Below are positions 54,370 through 62,501 of a stretch of 64,000 nt of DNA, piece after piece (position 1 is the stretch's first letter; every line of letters starts with the position of its first letter). Made by a program: the position numbers and the translations under genes. The notes under the pieces were generated by a model. It was given only the letters and a program-made list of their open reading frames with translations. It ran no database searches and had not been told where the DNA came from. Source of the DNA: Saprospiraceae bacterium (lineage in GTDB: Bacteria; Bacteroidota; Bacteroidia; Chitinophagales; Saprospiraceae); the NCBI GenBank assembly GCA_027080725.1, contig JALWRC010000080.1, positions 1-64,000 of the forward strand, written 5' to 3'.

Positions 54370-54951
54370 ATGCAAGACAAAAAAACATTTTTTGCTCATC
54401 CTACGGCAGTCATAGATGAGGGATGCACGATAGGAGAAGGCACTAAAATCTGGCATTTCTCTCATATAATGCCGGATTGTTCGATCGGGGAGCGCTGCAA
54501 CATAGGACAAAATGTAGTCGTCTCTCCCCAAGTGGTACTCGGCAACAATGTCAAGGTACAAAACAACGTGTCCATCTACACCGGTGTCATCTGCGAAGAT
54601 GACGTATTCCTCGGGCCCTCCATGGTCTTTACCAACGTCATCAATCCGCGCAGCGCCGTCAATCGGCGCGGGCAATATGCCCGGACCTTGGTCAGAAGAG
54701 GGGCCTCTATTGGTGCCAACGCCACCATCGTTTGTGGACATGATATCGGAGAATTTGCTTTCATAGGCGCCGGCGCCGTAGTGACCAAAGAGGTGCCCGC
54801 ATATGCTTTGGTCGTCGGTAATCCGGCCCGCCAAATCGGATGGATGAGCGCCTACGGGCATCGATTGGAGTTTGATGAAAATGGCCTGGCCATTTGCCCC
54901 GAAAGCGGAGAGAAGTATGAATTAAAGGACGGAGTAGTTTCTAAAATCTAA
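54370..54951 (+). CDS. WbpD-type sugar N-acetyltransferase (left-handed beta-helix)
   Basis: 193 residues with many hexapeptide repeats ([57 protein letters not shown]), the trimeric left-handed beta-helix fold. It matches enzymes that acetylate the 3-amino group of UDP-2-acetamido-3-amino-2,3-dideoxy-glucuronate. It sits between the WbpE- and WbpB-like genes, which supports this role. Confidence 0.9.
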   Translation: MQDKKTFFAHPTAVIDEGCTIGEGTKIWHFSHIMPDCSIGERCNIGQNVVVSPQVVLGNNVKVQNNVSIYTGVICEDDVFLGPSMVFTNVINPRSAVNRRGQYARTLVRRGASIGANATIVCGHDIGEFAFIGAGAVVTKEVPAYALVVGNPARQIGWMSAYGHRLEFDENGLAICPESGEKYELKDGVVSKI

Positions 54952-54980
54952 ATAAAGCATTTTAAAACAATTTGAATAAT

Positions 54981-55961
54981 ATGAAGAACTTTGCATTAAT
55001 CGGCGCTGCGGGATATGTGGCTCCAAGGCATATGCGGGCAATAAAAGACACCAGCAACAGGTTACTGGCAGCATACGACCCTTTTGATTCGGTCGGCATC
55101 ATCGACAGTTATTTTCCCGACGCCGATTTCTTTACCGAATTTGAACGCTTCGACCGGCACATCGAAAAAATCAAGCATACGGACGGAACCCAACTCGATT
55201 ACGTCAGCGTTTGCTCTCCCAATTATCTGCACGATGCCCATATTCGCTTTGGTCTCCGGCAGGGAGCGGATGTCATCTGCGAAAAGCCGATCGTCCTCAA
55301 CCCATGGAATCTCGACATGCTCGAAGATATCGAAAAAGAATCGGGGAGCCGGGTTTTCAACATTCTTCAACTGCGCCTGCACCCCAGTGTCATCGCTCTA
55401 AGGGAAAAGGTGCAAAACGGGCCCAAAGACAAAATATACGATGTGGATTTGAGCTATTTCACGAGTAGGGGTAAGTGGTATTACACGAGTTGGAAAGGGG
55501 ATATCTCCAAATCCGGCGGCATTGCCACCAATATTGGGGTACATTTCTATGACATGTTGGGCTGGATATTTGGTAAGGTAAAGAAAAATATAGTTCATAT
55601 CCACCGTCATGACCGTGCTGCCGGGTATCTCGAGTTTGACCGCGCGCGGGTGAGATGGTTCTTGAGTATCAATTACGACAATCTACCGGAGGAGATCAAG
55701 GCAAAGGGATTGCGCACCTACCGTTCGTTGACTATCGAGGGAGAGGAATTTGAGTTTAGCGGAGGTTTTACCGATCTCCATACCAAGAGCTACACCTATG
55801 TCCTCGAGGGCAAGGGGTTTGGACTCACCGCACCAAGACAAGCCATAGAAATCGTGCACGATATCCGGCATGCTACCCCCATCGGTCTCCAAGGCGATTA
55901 CCATCCCTTCGCCAAGATACCTTTGACCCCCCACCCGTTCGAATGGTCAAATAGGGGATGA
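54981..55961 (+). CDS. WbpB/WlbA-type UDP-N-acetylglucosaminuronate 3-dehydrogenase
   Basis: 326 residues from the ATG at 54981 (MKNFALIGAAGYVAPRHM); a TTG at 54972 is less likely. Gfo/Idh/MocA family with N-terminal Rossmann site and the CEKPIVLNPWNL motif typical of the WlbA/WbpB group. It oxidises C3 of UDP-GlcNAcA. Together with the genes at 49948, 53197 and 54370 it gives UDP-2,3-diacetamido-glucuronate; a WbpI-like epimerase may be the NeuC-like protein at 62488 or lie elsewhere. Confidence 0.88.
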   Translation: MKNFALIGAAGYVAPRHMRAIKDTSNRLLAAYDPFDSVGIIDSYFPDADFFTEFERFDRHIEKIKHTDGTQLDYVSVCSPNYLHDAHIRFGLRQGADVICEKPIVLNPWNLDMLEDIEKESGSRVFNILQLRLHPSVIALREKVQNGPKDKIYDVDLSYFTSRGKWYYTSWKGDISKSGGIATNIGVHFYDMLGWIFGKVKKNIVHIHRHDRAAGYLEFDRARVRWFLSINYDNLPEEIKAKGLRTYRSLTIEGEEFEFSGGFTDLHTKSYTYVLEGKGFGLTAPRQAIEIVHDIRHATPIGLQGDYHPFAKIPLTPHPFEWSNRG

Positions 55962-56152
55962 TGGGGATAAATAATAAACAAAACTCCGCGTTTCATATTT
56001 TGCGATTCATATTTTATGAAATATAAAACAAGTCTACTTCAGTTTTGAGTCGTATTTTGATTTTATCCGACGACAATTTGATGACAATGACAAAAAAATC
56101 GGAGATGAGGTGATAGGATTTATTAAAAGAAGACAAGAGATGAACTATAAAA

Positions 56153-56206
56153 CTCTCACAAATGTGCGACATTTTGTATTTTTGAATTCTCTCACAAGCG
56201 TGCGAG
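56153..56206 (+). promoter_or_regulatory. Twin palindromic operators around a -7 box
   Basis: CTCTCACAAATGTGCGAC (56153-56170) and CTCTCACAAGCGTGCGAG (56189-56206) are direct repeats, each an imperfect palindrome of form CTCnCAC-n4-GTGnGAG. Between them lies TATTTTTG (56177-56184), a -7 box. This is a likely repressor-controlled promoter for the yhcG-like gene. The rest of 55962-56224 is AT-rich with no gene. Confidence 0.55.
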
Positions 56207-56224
56207 ATTTATATAAGGATTATA

Positions 56225-57268
56225 ATGAATGAGTTGACAACATATAAAGAGTTTTTCAACGAAATATTCGAAGCGATTAATAAAGCTAAATACAAAGCTT
56301 ACAAGTCGTTAAATAGATTTCATATAGAACAAAATTTTGAGATTGGAGAGATAATTGTTGAAAATCAAGAAAAATATGGTTGGGGAAAATCAATAGTAGA
56401 TACGCTCTCAAAAGATATAAATAAAATTATAGATGGTGTTAAAGGCTACTCACCTCAAAATTTATGGAGAATGCGTCAATTCTATCTTGAATATAAAGAC
56501 AAACCTGAATTATTAGAACTTACATACAAAATTCCTTGGGGACAAAATTTGGAAATTCTTCACAAAATAAAAAACGATGAATAAAAGAAATACTATCTGA
56601 TTGCTACCGATAAATTGGCTTGGAGTAGAGCTGTATTGATTAATCAGATTAAAGCTGACGCATACAAAAGACAGTTATTAGATAAAAAACTTCATAATTT
56701 TGACAGAACACTTCCTGCTCACTTGTCAGAACAAGCAAACGAAGCGTTAAAAAGCGAATATAATCTTGATTTTCTTGGAATAACCAAACCTATTCTTGAA
56801 CGAGAATTGGAAAACAGATTAGTAGAAAAAATAAGAGATTTATTGCTTGAATTGGGATATGGATTTAGTTTTATCGGAAATCAATACAAATTAAAACTGA
56901 ATAATAAAGAGTATGCAATAGATTTGCTTTTTTATAACAGAATACTCAAATGTTTAGTTGCTATTGAGTTAAAGACTGTTGAATTTGAACCGGAATTTGC
57001 TGGTAAAATGAATTTTTATCTTGAACTACTTGATGCACAAGAAAAGCTTCCGGATGATAATCCTTCGATAGGTATAATTCTATGTCCTGAAAAAGACAAT
57101 CTTGAAGTAGAATTTGCATTAAGACCGAGCAATAAACCAATAGGTGTTTCCGAATATAATTTAACAAAAAAATTACCTAAAAAATTAATCGGGAAAATAC
57201 CAACAAGTGATGAATTAAAACAAATGCTAACAAAGGCTATACGTAATGCGGGGGATAGTGATAAATGA
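56225..57268 (+). pseudogene. yhcG-like (DUF1016) nuclease gene with an in-frame stop
   Basis: The first part (56225-56584) matches the N-terminal domain of YhcG/DUF1016 proteins (EIGEIIVENQEKYGWG, YSPQNLWRMRQFY). The second (up to 57268) matches the C-terminal PDDEXK nuclease domain (SRAVLINQIKADAYKRQ, YAIDLLFYNR, VAIELK). Both are in the same frame and only a TAA at 56582-56584 separates them, with family-like residues (KKYYLIATDKLAW) directly after the stop. A point mutation is the simplest cause; two separate peptides or a recoded stop are less likely. The region is clearly more AT-rich than its neighbours, so probably acquired. Confidence 0.82.
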
Positions 57269-57749
57269 AAAACTTTTACAAGAAATAAAAATTAGTGATA
57301 CTCTGAAAAGTAATCGTATCAAAAACCTCGCACTACGCATGGCTAAACCGATAGGAGAAATACTCCGCTGGACACGTCGGCACACTTTTTATACGCATTT
57401 CCTGTGCAATCAGTTGTACGGCTCAACCGGCCAAAAGGTAGATATGCACGATTTGGAAAGTGCCAAATACCGGTGTTTGCAGCAGTTTGAGTTGACCTAT
57501 CTGTATTATAAAAAGCTATTGAGTCCAAATCAGTGGAAGGTGACCGCAGCCATTGCCAAGGAGGATATGGTCGAGGAAGTTACTGCAAAAGATTTTTTGA
57601 ACAAATACAATCTGTCGGCCTCTTCTACCCATCAGGCGGTAAAAGCCCTTGTAAAAGATGGAATATTGTATGAAATGTTAGACAATGAAAGGGTAAAATA
57701 TGTGGTTTACGATGTGTTTTTTAGTCGTTGGTTGCAGTGGATGGTCTGA
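57246..57749 (+). pseudogene. C-terminal remnant of an ATPase with winged-helix end
   Basis: From about 57300 the frame resembles the C-terminal part of AAA-type archaeal-like ATPases of Bacteroidota (EILRWTRRHTFYTHFLCNQL, SASSTHQAVKALVKDGILYE, and the ending VFFSRWLQWM). The ATP-binding part with Walker motifs is missing, and the first about 15 residues look unrelated. It overlaps the yhcG end. The AT-rich yhcG segment probably replaced the 5' part of this gene. A TATGAAATG copy lies at 57669-57677. Confidence 0.68.
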
Positions 57750-57774
57750 GTAGAATTTACCAAAATTGAAGCAA

Positions 57775-58584
57775 ATGACCCAAGAAGAATTTGTTAAGGT
57801 ACTTTACGGCAAGCACCGGGATTGTCTCCGGCTCCCGACGCCGGCATCTATCTGTGCGGTATTGGACCGGTTGATGCAGTGGATGTTTCCCGAGTTGGCC
57901 AACAAACAATACACCTACGAGGAGGAGCTTACCATCGAGCGGGAAGTGATACGCCTTGAAATGTTGAAAATCATGGAAAAAATGAAGCCGCATTACGAGG
58001 GGGACATCGAGCAATTGGTCAACGATTTCATACAAGCTCTCCCGGGCATTTATGCGATGTTAATTGATGACGCTGCAGCCATTGTCGAAGGGGACCCTGC
58101 GGCAAAGGACTCCCGCGAAGTGATACGCTCTTATCCGGGATTTAGCGCCATAGCGATGCACCGGATAGCACATTTTTTCTACGAGAGAGCCTTGCCATAC
58201 ATCCCGCGGATCGTCTCCGAGCACGCCCATGAGAAGACGGGAATAGACATCCATCCCGGGGCGGAGATTGGAGCGCGATTCTGCATCGACCATGGCACGG
58301 GCATCGTCATCGGCGAAACGACACATATCGGTGCCAATGTTAAGATTTACCAAGGGGTGACCCTGGGCGCCCTCAGTGTAGACAAGGGCATGGCCCAAAG
58401 CAAGCGCCACCCTACCATAGAAGATAATGTCGTCATCTATGCGGGTGCGACGATCCTCGGTGGAAATACCGTCATTGGGGAAGGGAGCGTCATCGGTGGT
58501 AATGTTTGGCTGACGAAATCCGTTCCGTCCGGTAGCCGGATATATTACCATTTCAATCAAAATCCTAAATCTGAAAAGAGTTAG
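57775..58584 (+). CDS. cysE: Serine O-acetyltransferase
   Basis: About 269 residues from the ATG at 57775 ([16 protein letters not shown]). An N-terminal helical region is followed by left-handed beta-helix repeats with the catalytic region ([32 protein letters not shown], given in parts: [31 protein letters not shown]). It makes O-acetylserine for cysteine synthesis. The cysM gene follows after 4 bases. Confidence 0.9.
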   Translation: MTQEEFVKVLYGKHRDCLRLPTPASICAVLDRLMQWMFPELANKQYTYEEELTIEREVIRLEMLKIMEKMKPHYEGDIEQLVNDFIQALPGIYAMLIDDAAAIVEGDPAAKDSREVIRSYPGFSAIAMHRIAHFFYERALPYIPRIVSEHAHEKTGIDIHPGAEIGARFCIDHGTGIVIGETTHIGANVKIYQGVTLGALSVDKGMAQSKRHPTIEDNVVIYAGATILGGNTVIGEGSVIGGNVWLTKSVPSGSRIYYHFNQNPKSEKS

Positions 58585-58588
58585 TCTT

Positions 58589-59467
58589 ATGTCAGGAATC
58601 GAGGAGCTCATTGGCCATACGCCTCTTGTCCCGGTAAAACACCTCAATCCGAAACACGGCAAGGTCTTTCTATATGCCAAACTCGAAGGGCAAAACCCCG
58701 GAGGGAGCGTCAAAGACCGCCCTGCCTACAACATGATTCGCTCTGCACTGGAGAGAGGGGAGATTAATAAAGATTCGAGGCTCATAGAGGCCACTTCGGG
58801 CAATACGGGTATCGCTCTGGCGATGATATCGGCCGTATTGGGTTTGGACATGACCTTGGTAATGCCGGATACCGCCACAGTCGAACGCGTCAAAACGATG
58901 CAAGCGTACGGAGCGAATGTGATATTGACGCCGGGGGATAAGGGCGGAATCGAATATTCGCGGGAGTTGGCTGAGAAAAAAGTCGCAGAGGAGGGATATT
59001 TTATGCTCGATCAGTTCTCCAATGACGACAATTGGAAAGCGCATTTTAAAACCACCGGACCGGAGATATGGCGCGACACAAAAGGGGAAATTACCCATTT
59101 TGTCTCTGCTATGGGGACGACCGGAACCATCACCGGTACGTCTCGCTTTTTGAAGGCGCAGAACAACGACATTCGGGTCATCGGAGCGCAACCCACAGAG
59201 GGATCCCGCATCCCGGGTATTCGCCGGTGGTCCCCTGCGTTTTTGCCTAAGATATACGATCCTTCGGCGGTCGACAGGACAGTAGATGTCTCCCAATCCG
59301 AAGCGGAAGAGATGGCCCGGAGAATGGCAAAAGAGGAGGGCATTTTCTGCGGTATCAGCAGCGGCGGTGCTCTCGCTGCGGCTATACGAATCATAGGCGA
59401 GCTCGAATCCGGGGTCGTCGTGTCTATCGTCTGTGACCGGGGTGACAGATACTTGAGTGCTATGTAA
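58589..59467 (+). CDS. cysM: Cysteine synthase B
   Basis: 292 residues. PLP Lys at residue 42 in NPGGSVKDRP, SGNTGIALAM, and the CysM-type EGSRIPGIRRW segment. It joins O-acetylserine and sulfide (or thiosulfate) into cysteine. It forms an operon with cysE. Its presence in a polysaccharide locus is unusual. The Cys supply might help the metal island, but that link is only a guess. Confidence 0.92.
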   Translation: MSGIEELIGHTPLVPVKHLNPKHGKVFLYAKLEGQNPGGSVKDRPAYNMIRSALERGEINKDSRLIEATSGNTGIALAMISAVLGLDMTLVMPDTATVERVKTMQAYGANVILTPGDKGGIEYSRELAEKKVAEEGYFMLDQFSNDDNWKAHFKTTGPEIWRDTKGEITHFVSAMGTTGTITGTSRFLKAQNNDIRVIGAQPTEGSRIPGIRRWSPAFLPKIYDPSAVDRTVDVSQSEAEEMARRMAKEEGIFCGISSGGALAAAIRIIGELESGVVVSIVCDRGDRYLSAM

Positions 59468-59473
59468 TCGATT

Positions 59474-59863
59474 GTGACTAAAGAAGACTACGATAGAATC
59501 ACAAATGCCATTATCGGATGTGCCATTGAAGTACACCGAGAATTGGGGCCGGGACTCTTGGAGTCGGTATATGAAGAGTGCTTGTTTTATGAATTGCGCC
59601 AAAAGGGAATCAGAGTAGAACGGCAAAAACGGTTTAATGTCCCATATAAAGACCAACTACTTAACAAAGGGTTTGTAATCGACCTCCTCGTTGAAGATAG
59701 GGTCATTGTAGAATTAAAAAGTGTGGATTATGTATTGCCTGTCCATGAAGTTCAATTGGTCACCTATTTAAAATTGGCAAGCAAAAAACTCGGCCTTCTG
59801 ATCAACTTTAATGTCCCTCTGCTGACCGAAGGCGTAAAGAGAAAGATAAATGGCACCCTCTAG
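59474..59863 (+). CDS. GxxExxY-family protein
   Basis: 129 residues with GTG start at 59474. The family motif GPGLLESVYEECL, then VIDLLVEDRVIVELKSVD, resembling the PDDEXK nuclease core (D...ExK). Function unknown. It is directly followed by the ACACAGAGG array. Confidence 0.85.
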   Translation: MTKEDYDRITNAIIGCAIEVHRELGPGLLESVYEECLFYELRQKGIRVERQKRFNVPYKDQLLNKGFVIDLLVEDRVIVELKSVDYVLPVHEVQLVTYLKLASKKLGLLINFNVPLLTEGVKRKINGTL

Positions 59864-59877
59864 TGCGCCGAGGAAGG

Positions 59878-60183
59878 GGGAAACACAGAGGACACAGAGG
59901 TCACTGAGGGGAACACAGAGGACACAGAGGGAACACAGAGAGCCCTGAGTGTAAACAGAGAAGAAAACTCCGTGTGCTCAGTGTCTCCGTGTGCTCCGTG
60001 TTAATGAATTGCCTTATGAGGGGAACACAGAAAACACAGAGGACACAGAGGGCACAGAGGGGGAACACAGAGAGCACTCAGGACACAGAGGGGACACAAA
60101 GGACACAGAGGTCACAGAGGGCACAGAGAGAAAACTCCGTGTGCTCCGTGTTAATGAATTGCCTTATGAGGAAAATACAGAGG
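59878..60183. repeat. ACACAGAGG tandem array with inverted CTCCGTGT units
   Basis: About fifteen degenerate copies of (G)ACACAGAGG in one direction, interrupted by inverted CTCCGTGTGCTCCGTGT blocks. A 37-base segment starting CTCCGTGTGCTCCGTG and ending in TTATGAGG occurs identically at 59985-60021 and 60135-60171. The array can fold back on itself. Reading frames through it are low-complexity and are not genes. Units are too short and uneven for a CRISPR. Confidence 0.8.
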
Positions 60184-60235
60184 ACTCTGAGGGAACGGAG
60201 AATATCTGCGATAGCATTTGCAGGGGATGAAAAGA

Positions 60236-61459
60236 ATGGATAAGAACCCGGAAAAGAAGAGAAAAATCCTTTTTTTATATCCCACGCCGGATGTAGTGGG
60301 GCCACGAAGCATTCGCATATCCCATCTATCGGAATTACTGCGAGACAGGTACGACATTCAGATTGCAGGATTCAGGACAACAAGTAGAACAATTGAAATT
60401 CCGGGAGTGGAAATAACAAGAATAGAACCCTCCCTTTTTGTACGACAATTTTTTCATTACACAGCCACAAATATCCGGGGCAAAAGGCCCATTGGCAGCA
60501 AATGGCAAGGCCGGCTCAAAAAGCGCATAAAAGCCCTGTTTTTTCCCGACCCCTGGGTGAGGGACCAACGCAAGATTCGGAGTTATTTTTACAAGAACCA
60601 TAGAGCCACGTCCCCTGATATTATCATTGCGGAGATGGGGCCTTATTCGACCGGGGCATTGGCGATATCCATTCAAAAGCTGTTTTCCGGGCGACCAAAA
60701 GTGATTTTCGACATCGGAGACCCTTTGTGCAACAATGCGGCCCGGCTTTCGGACAAAAAAAGATGCCGCAACTACGAAGAAAAATTGCTTAAACAAGCGG
60801 ACCATATTATCGTGACCAACGCAGAGACAAAAGACCATTTCATAACAGATTACGGTATTGCAAGCTCACAATGTACGGCGCTTCCCCAAGGGGTATCGAC
60901 TTCGATGATCGTGTCGAATGGCGTAGAAGCGGATAAATCTCTTCACACCGGATTGCATTTTTTCTACGCCGGAGCTTTTTACCCATCCTTGAGGGACCCT
61001 TCTGCGTTTATACGAGCCTTCGAAGGGATGGAGGCGTCCAATATGCTTCTTACGATTGTGGACAGGCTTAGGTTTCTCAATTCCAATCCTGTCGACAAAA
61101 GAATTCGTGTTCTTGGGGCTGTGGAGCAAGAACAGCTCAAAGAATTCTACCAATCTGCGGATGTTTTATTATATTTTGACAATGCAACGGGGATTCAGAC
61201 ACCCGGCAAGATATACGAACTGCTGGCATGTCAAAAGCCCATTTTGTTTGTTTATGAAAACCCGTCTTCCCCGGCGAAGCGACTGCTGAGGGCCTATAAG
61301 CATATCGTGTATTGCAAGAACAATCCACAGGATATCAGCCGGGGCATTCGTGAAATACAGACGAAGGATTTTGATATGGAGTATGAAACGGTTGATTTTA
61401 CGTGGGAGAGAAGAGCAGAGGAGCTGGATAGGTTGATAGGTAGTTTATTGGAGGATTAG
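60236..61459 (+). CDS. Glycosyltransferase-like protein
   Basis: About 407 residues; ATG at 60236 (MDKNPEKKRKIL) is preferred because AGGGG lies 9 bases upstream, though an ATG at 60227 is possible. GT-B features: ILFLYPTPDVVGPRSIRI at the start, FDIGDPLCNNAARLSDKK and IIVTNAETKDHF in the middle, and a donor-site-like C-half (FFYAGAFYPSL, DVLLYFDNATGIQTPGKIYELLACQKPIL). It adds a sugar in the polysaccharide pathway; the donor is unknown. A TATGAAATG copy lies at 60836-60844, and a near copy with GGTTGA at 61382-61396. Confidence 0.75.
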   Translation: MDKNPEKKRKILFLYPTPDVVGPRSIRISHLSELLRDRYDIQIAGFRTTSRTIEIPGVEITRIEPSLFVRQFFHYTATNIRGKRPIGSKWQGRLKKRIKALFFPDPWVRDQRKIRSYFYKNHRATSPDIIIAEMGPYSTGALAISIQKLFSGRPKVIFDIGDPLCNNAARLSDKKRCRNYEEKLLKQADHIIVTNAETKDHFITDYGIASSQCTALPQGVSTSMIVSNGVEADKSLHTGLHFFYAGAFYPSLRDPSAFIRAFEGMEASNMLLTIVDRLRFLNSNPVDKRIRVLGAVEQEQLKEFYQSADVLLYFDNATGIQTPGKIYELLACQKPILFVYENPSSPAKRLLRAYKHIVYCKNNPQDISRGIREIQTKDFDMEYETVDFTWERRAEELDRLIGSLLED

Positions 61460-61469
61460 ACAGTAGTTT

Positions 61470-62501
61470 ATGGGAGATAAAATAAAAAAATCCACTTTTA
61501 TCATTGCCGAGATAGGTCAGGCCCACGACGGCAGCTTGGGGATGGCGCATGCATATATAGATGCCTTGTCAGAAACAGGAGTAGACGCAGTCAAATTTCA
61601 AACTCATATAGCCGCGGCAGAAAGCAGCATTTACGAGCCCTTCCGCATTAAATTCAGCCAACAAGATGCCACCCGGATGGATTATTGGAAGCGGATGGAA
61701 TTTACCGAGGGACAGTGGAAGGGTCTCAAGGAGCATTGCGAAGCGGCGGGAATGGAGTTTATGTCCTCTCCGTTTTCTCAGGCAGCAGTTGATTTGCTCG
61801 AGCGGCTGGGGATGGGACGTTATAAGATTGGGTCCGGGGAAGTCAATAATTTTCTCATGCTTAAGAAGATAGCCATGACGGGCAAGCCCATCATCCTGTC
61901 ATCCGGGATGAGTTCTTATGAAGAGTTGGATGCGGCGGTCGATTTTATAAGGGGATATGGCAATCAATTGTCGGTTTTACAATGCACAACAAGCTACCCT
62001 ACGACGGCTTCCAATGCGGGATTGAATGTCATAGGAGCGTTAAAGGAGCGTTACCCGGATTTAACCATAGGATTTTCAGACCATAGCGGAGAGATATATG
62101 CCGGGTTGGCTGCAGTGAGCATGGGAGCGGAGATACTGGAGTTCCACACGGTCTTTGACAAGCGACAATTTGGCCCGGATACCCTTTCGTCTTTGACCAT
62201 AGACGAGATAAAGTACATGGTAAAGGGGATAAGATATATTGACGAAGCCATCAACCATCCTGTCGATAAAAAGGACAATACTTCATTTGCCGGCTTGAAG
62301 TCCATCTTTGAGAAGTCATTGGCGATTTCAAGGGATATGAAAAAGGGAGAAGTGCTGAAATTTGAGGATTTGGAGGCAAAGAAGCCCGCAGGAAAAGGGA
62401 TTTCTGCCCGGCAATACAAACGGCTTATCGGAAAGCGATTGGCGAGGGACATGGAGCAATATAGTTTTATAAATGAAGAAGACATAGATGGGAAAACGTA
62501 A
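61470..62501 (+). CDS. Sialic-acid-type synthase (NeuB/LegI/PseI family)
   Basis: 343 residues. TIM-barrel motifs FIIAEIGQAHDGSLGMA, VKFQTHIAA, YKIGSGEVNNF, and a C-terminal SAF/antifreeze-like domain (ARQYKRLIGKRLARDM). It condenses a hexosamine with phosphoenolpyruvate to a nonulosonic acid. Whether the product is neuraminic, legionaminic or pseudaminic acid cannot be told. It overlaps the epimerase gene by 14 bases. Confidence 0.88.
   Translation: MGDKIKKSTFIIAEIGQAHDGSLGMAHAYIDALSETGVDAVKFQTHIAAAESSIYEPFRIKFSQQDATRMDYWKRMEFTEGQWKGLKEHCEAAGMEFMSSPFSQAAVDLLERLGMGRYKIGSGEVNNFLMLKKIAMTGKPIILSSGMSSYEELDAAVDFIRGYGNQLSVLQCTTSYPTTASNAGLNVIGALKERYPDLTIGFSDHSGEIYAGLAAVSMGAEILEFHTVFDKRQFGPDTLSSLTIDEIKYMVKGIRYIDEAINHPVDKKDNTSFAGLKSIFEKSLAISRDMKKGEVLKFEDLEAKKPAGKGISARQYKRLIGKRLARDMEQYSFINEEDIDGKT

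Noticed and set aside
59878-60183. CRISPR array
   Set aside because: Units are 9-10 bases, uneven and without unique spacers, and no cas gene is near.
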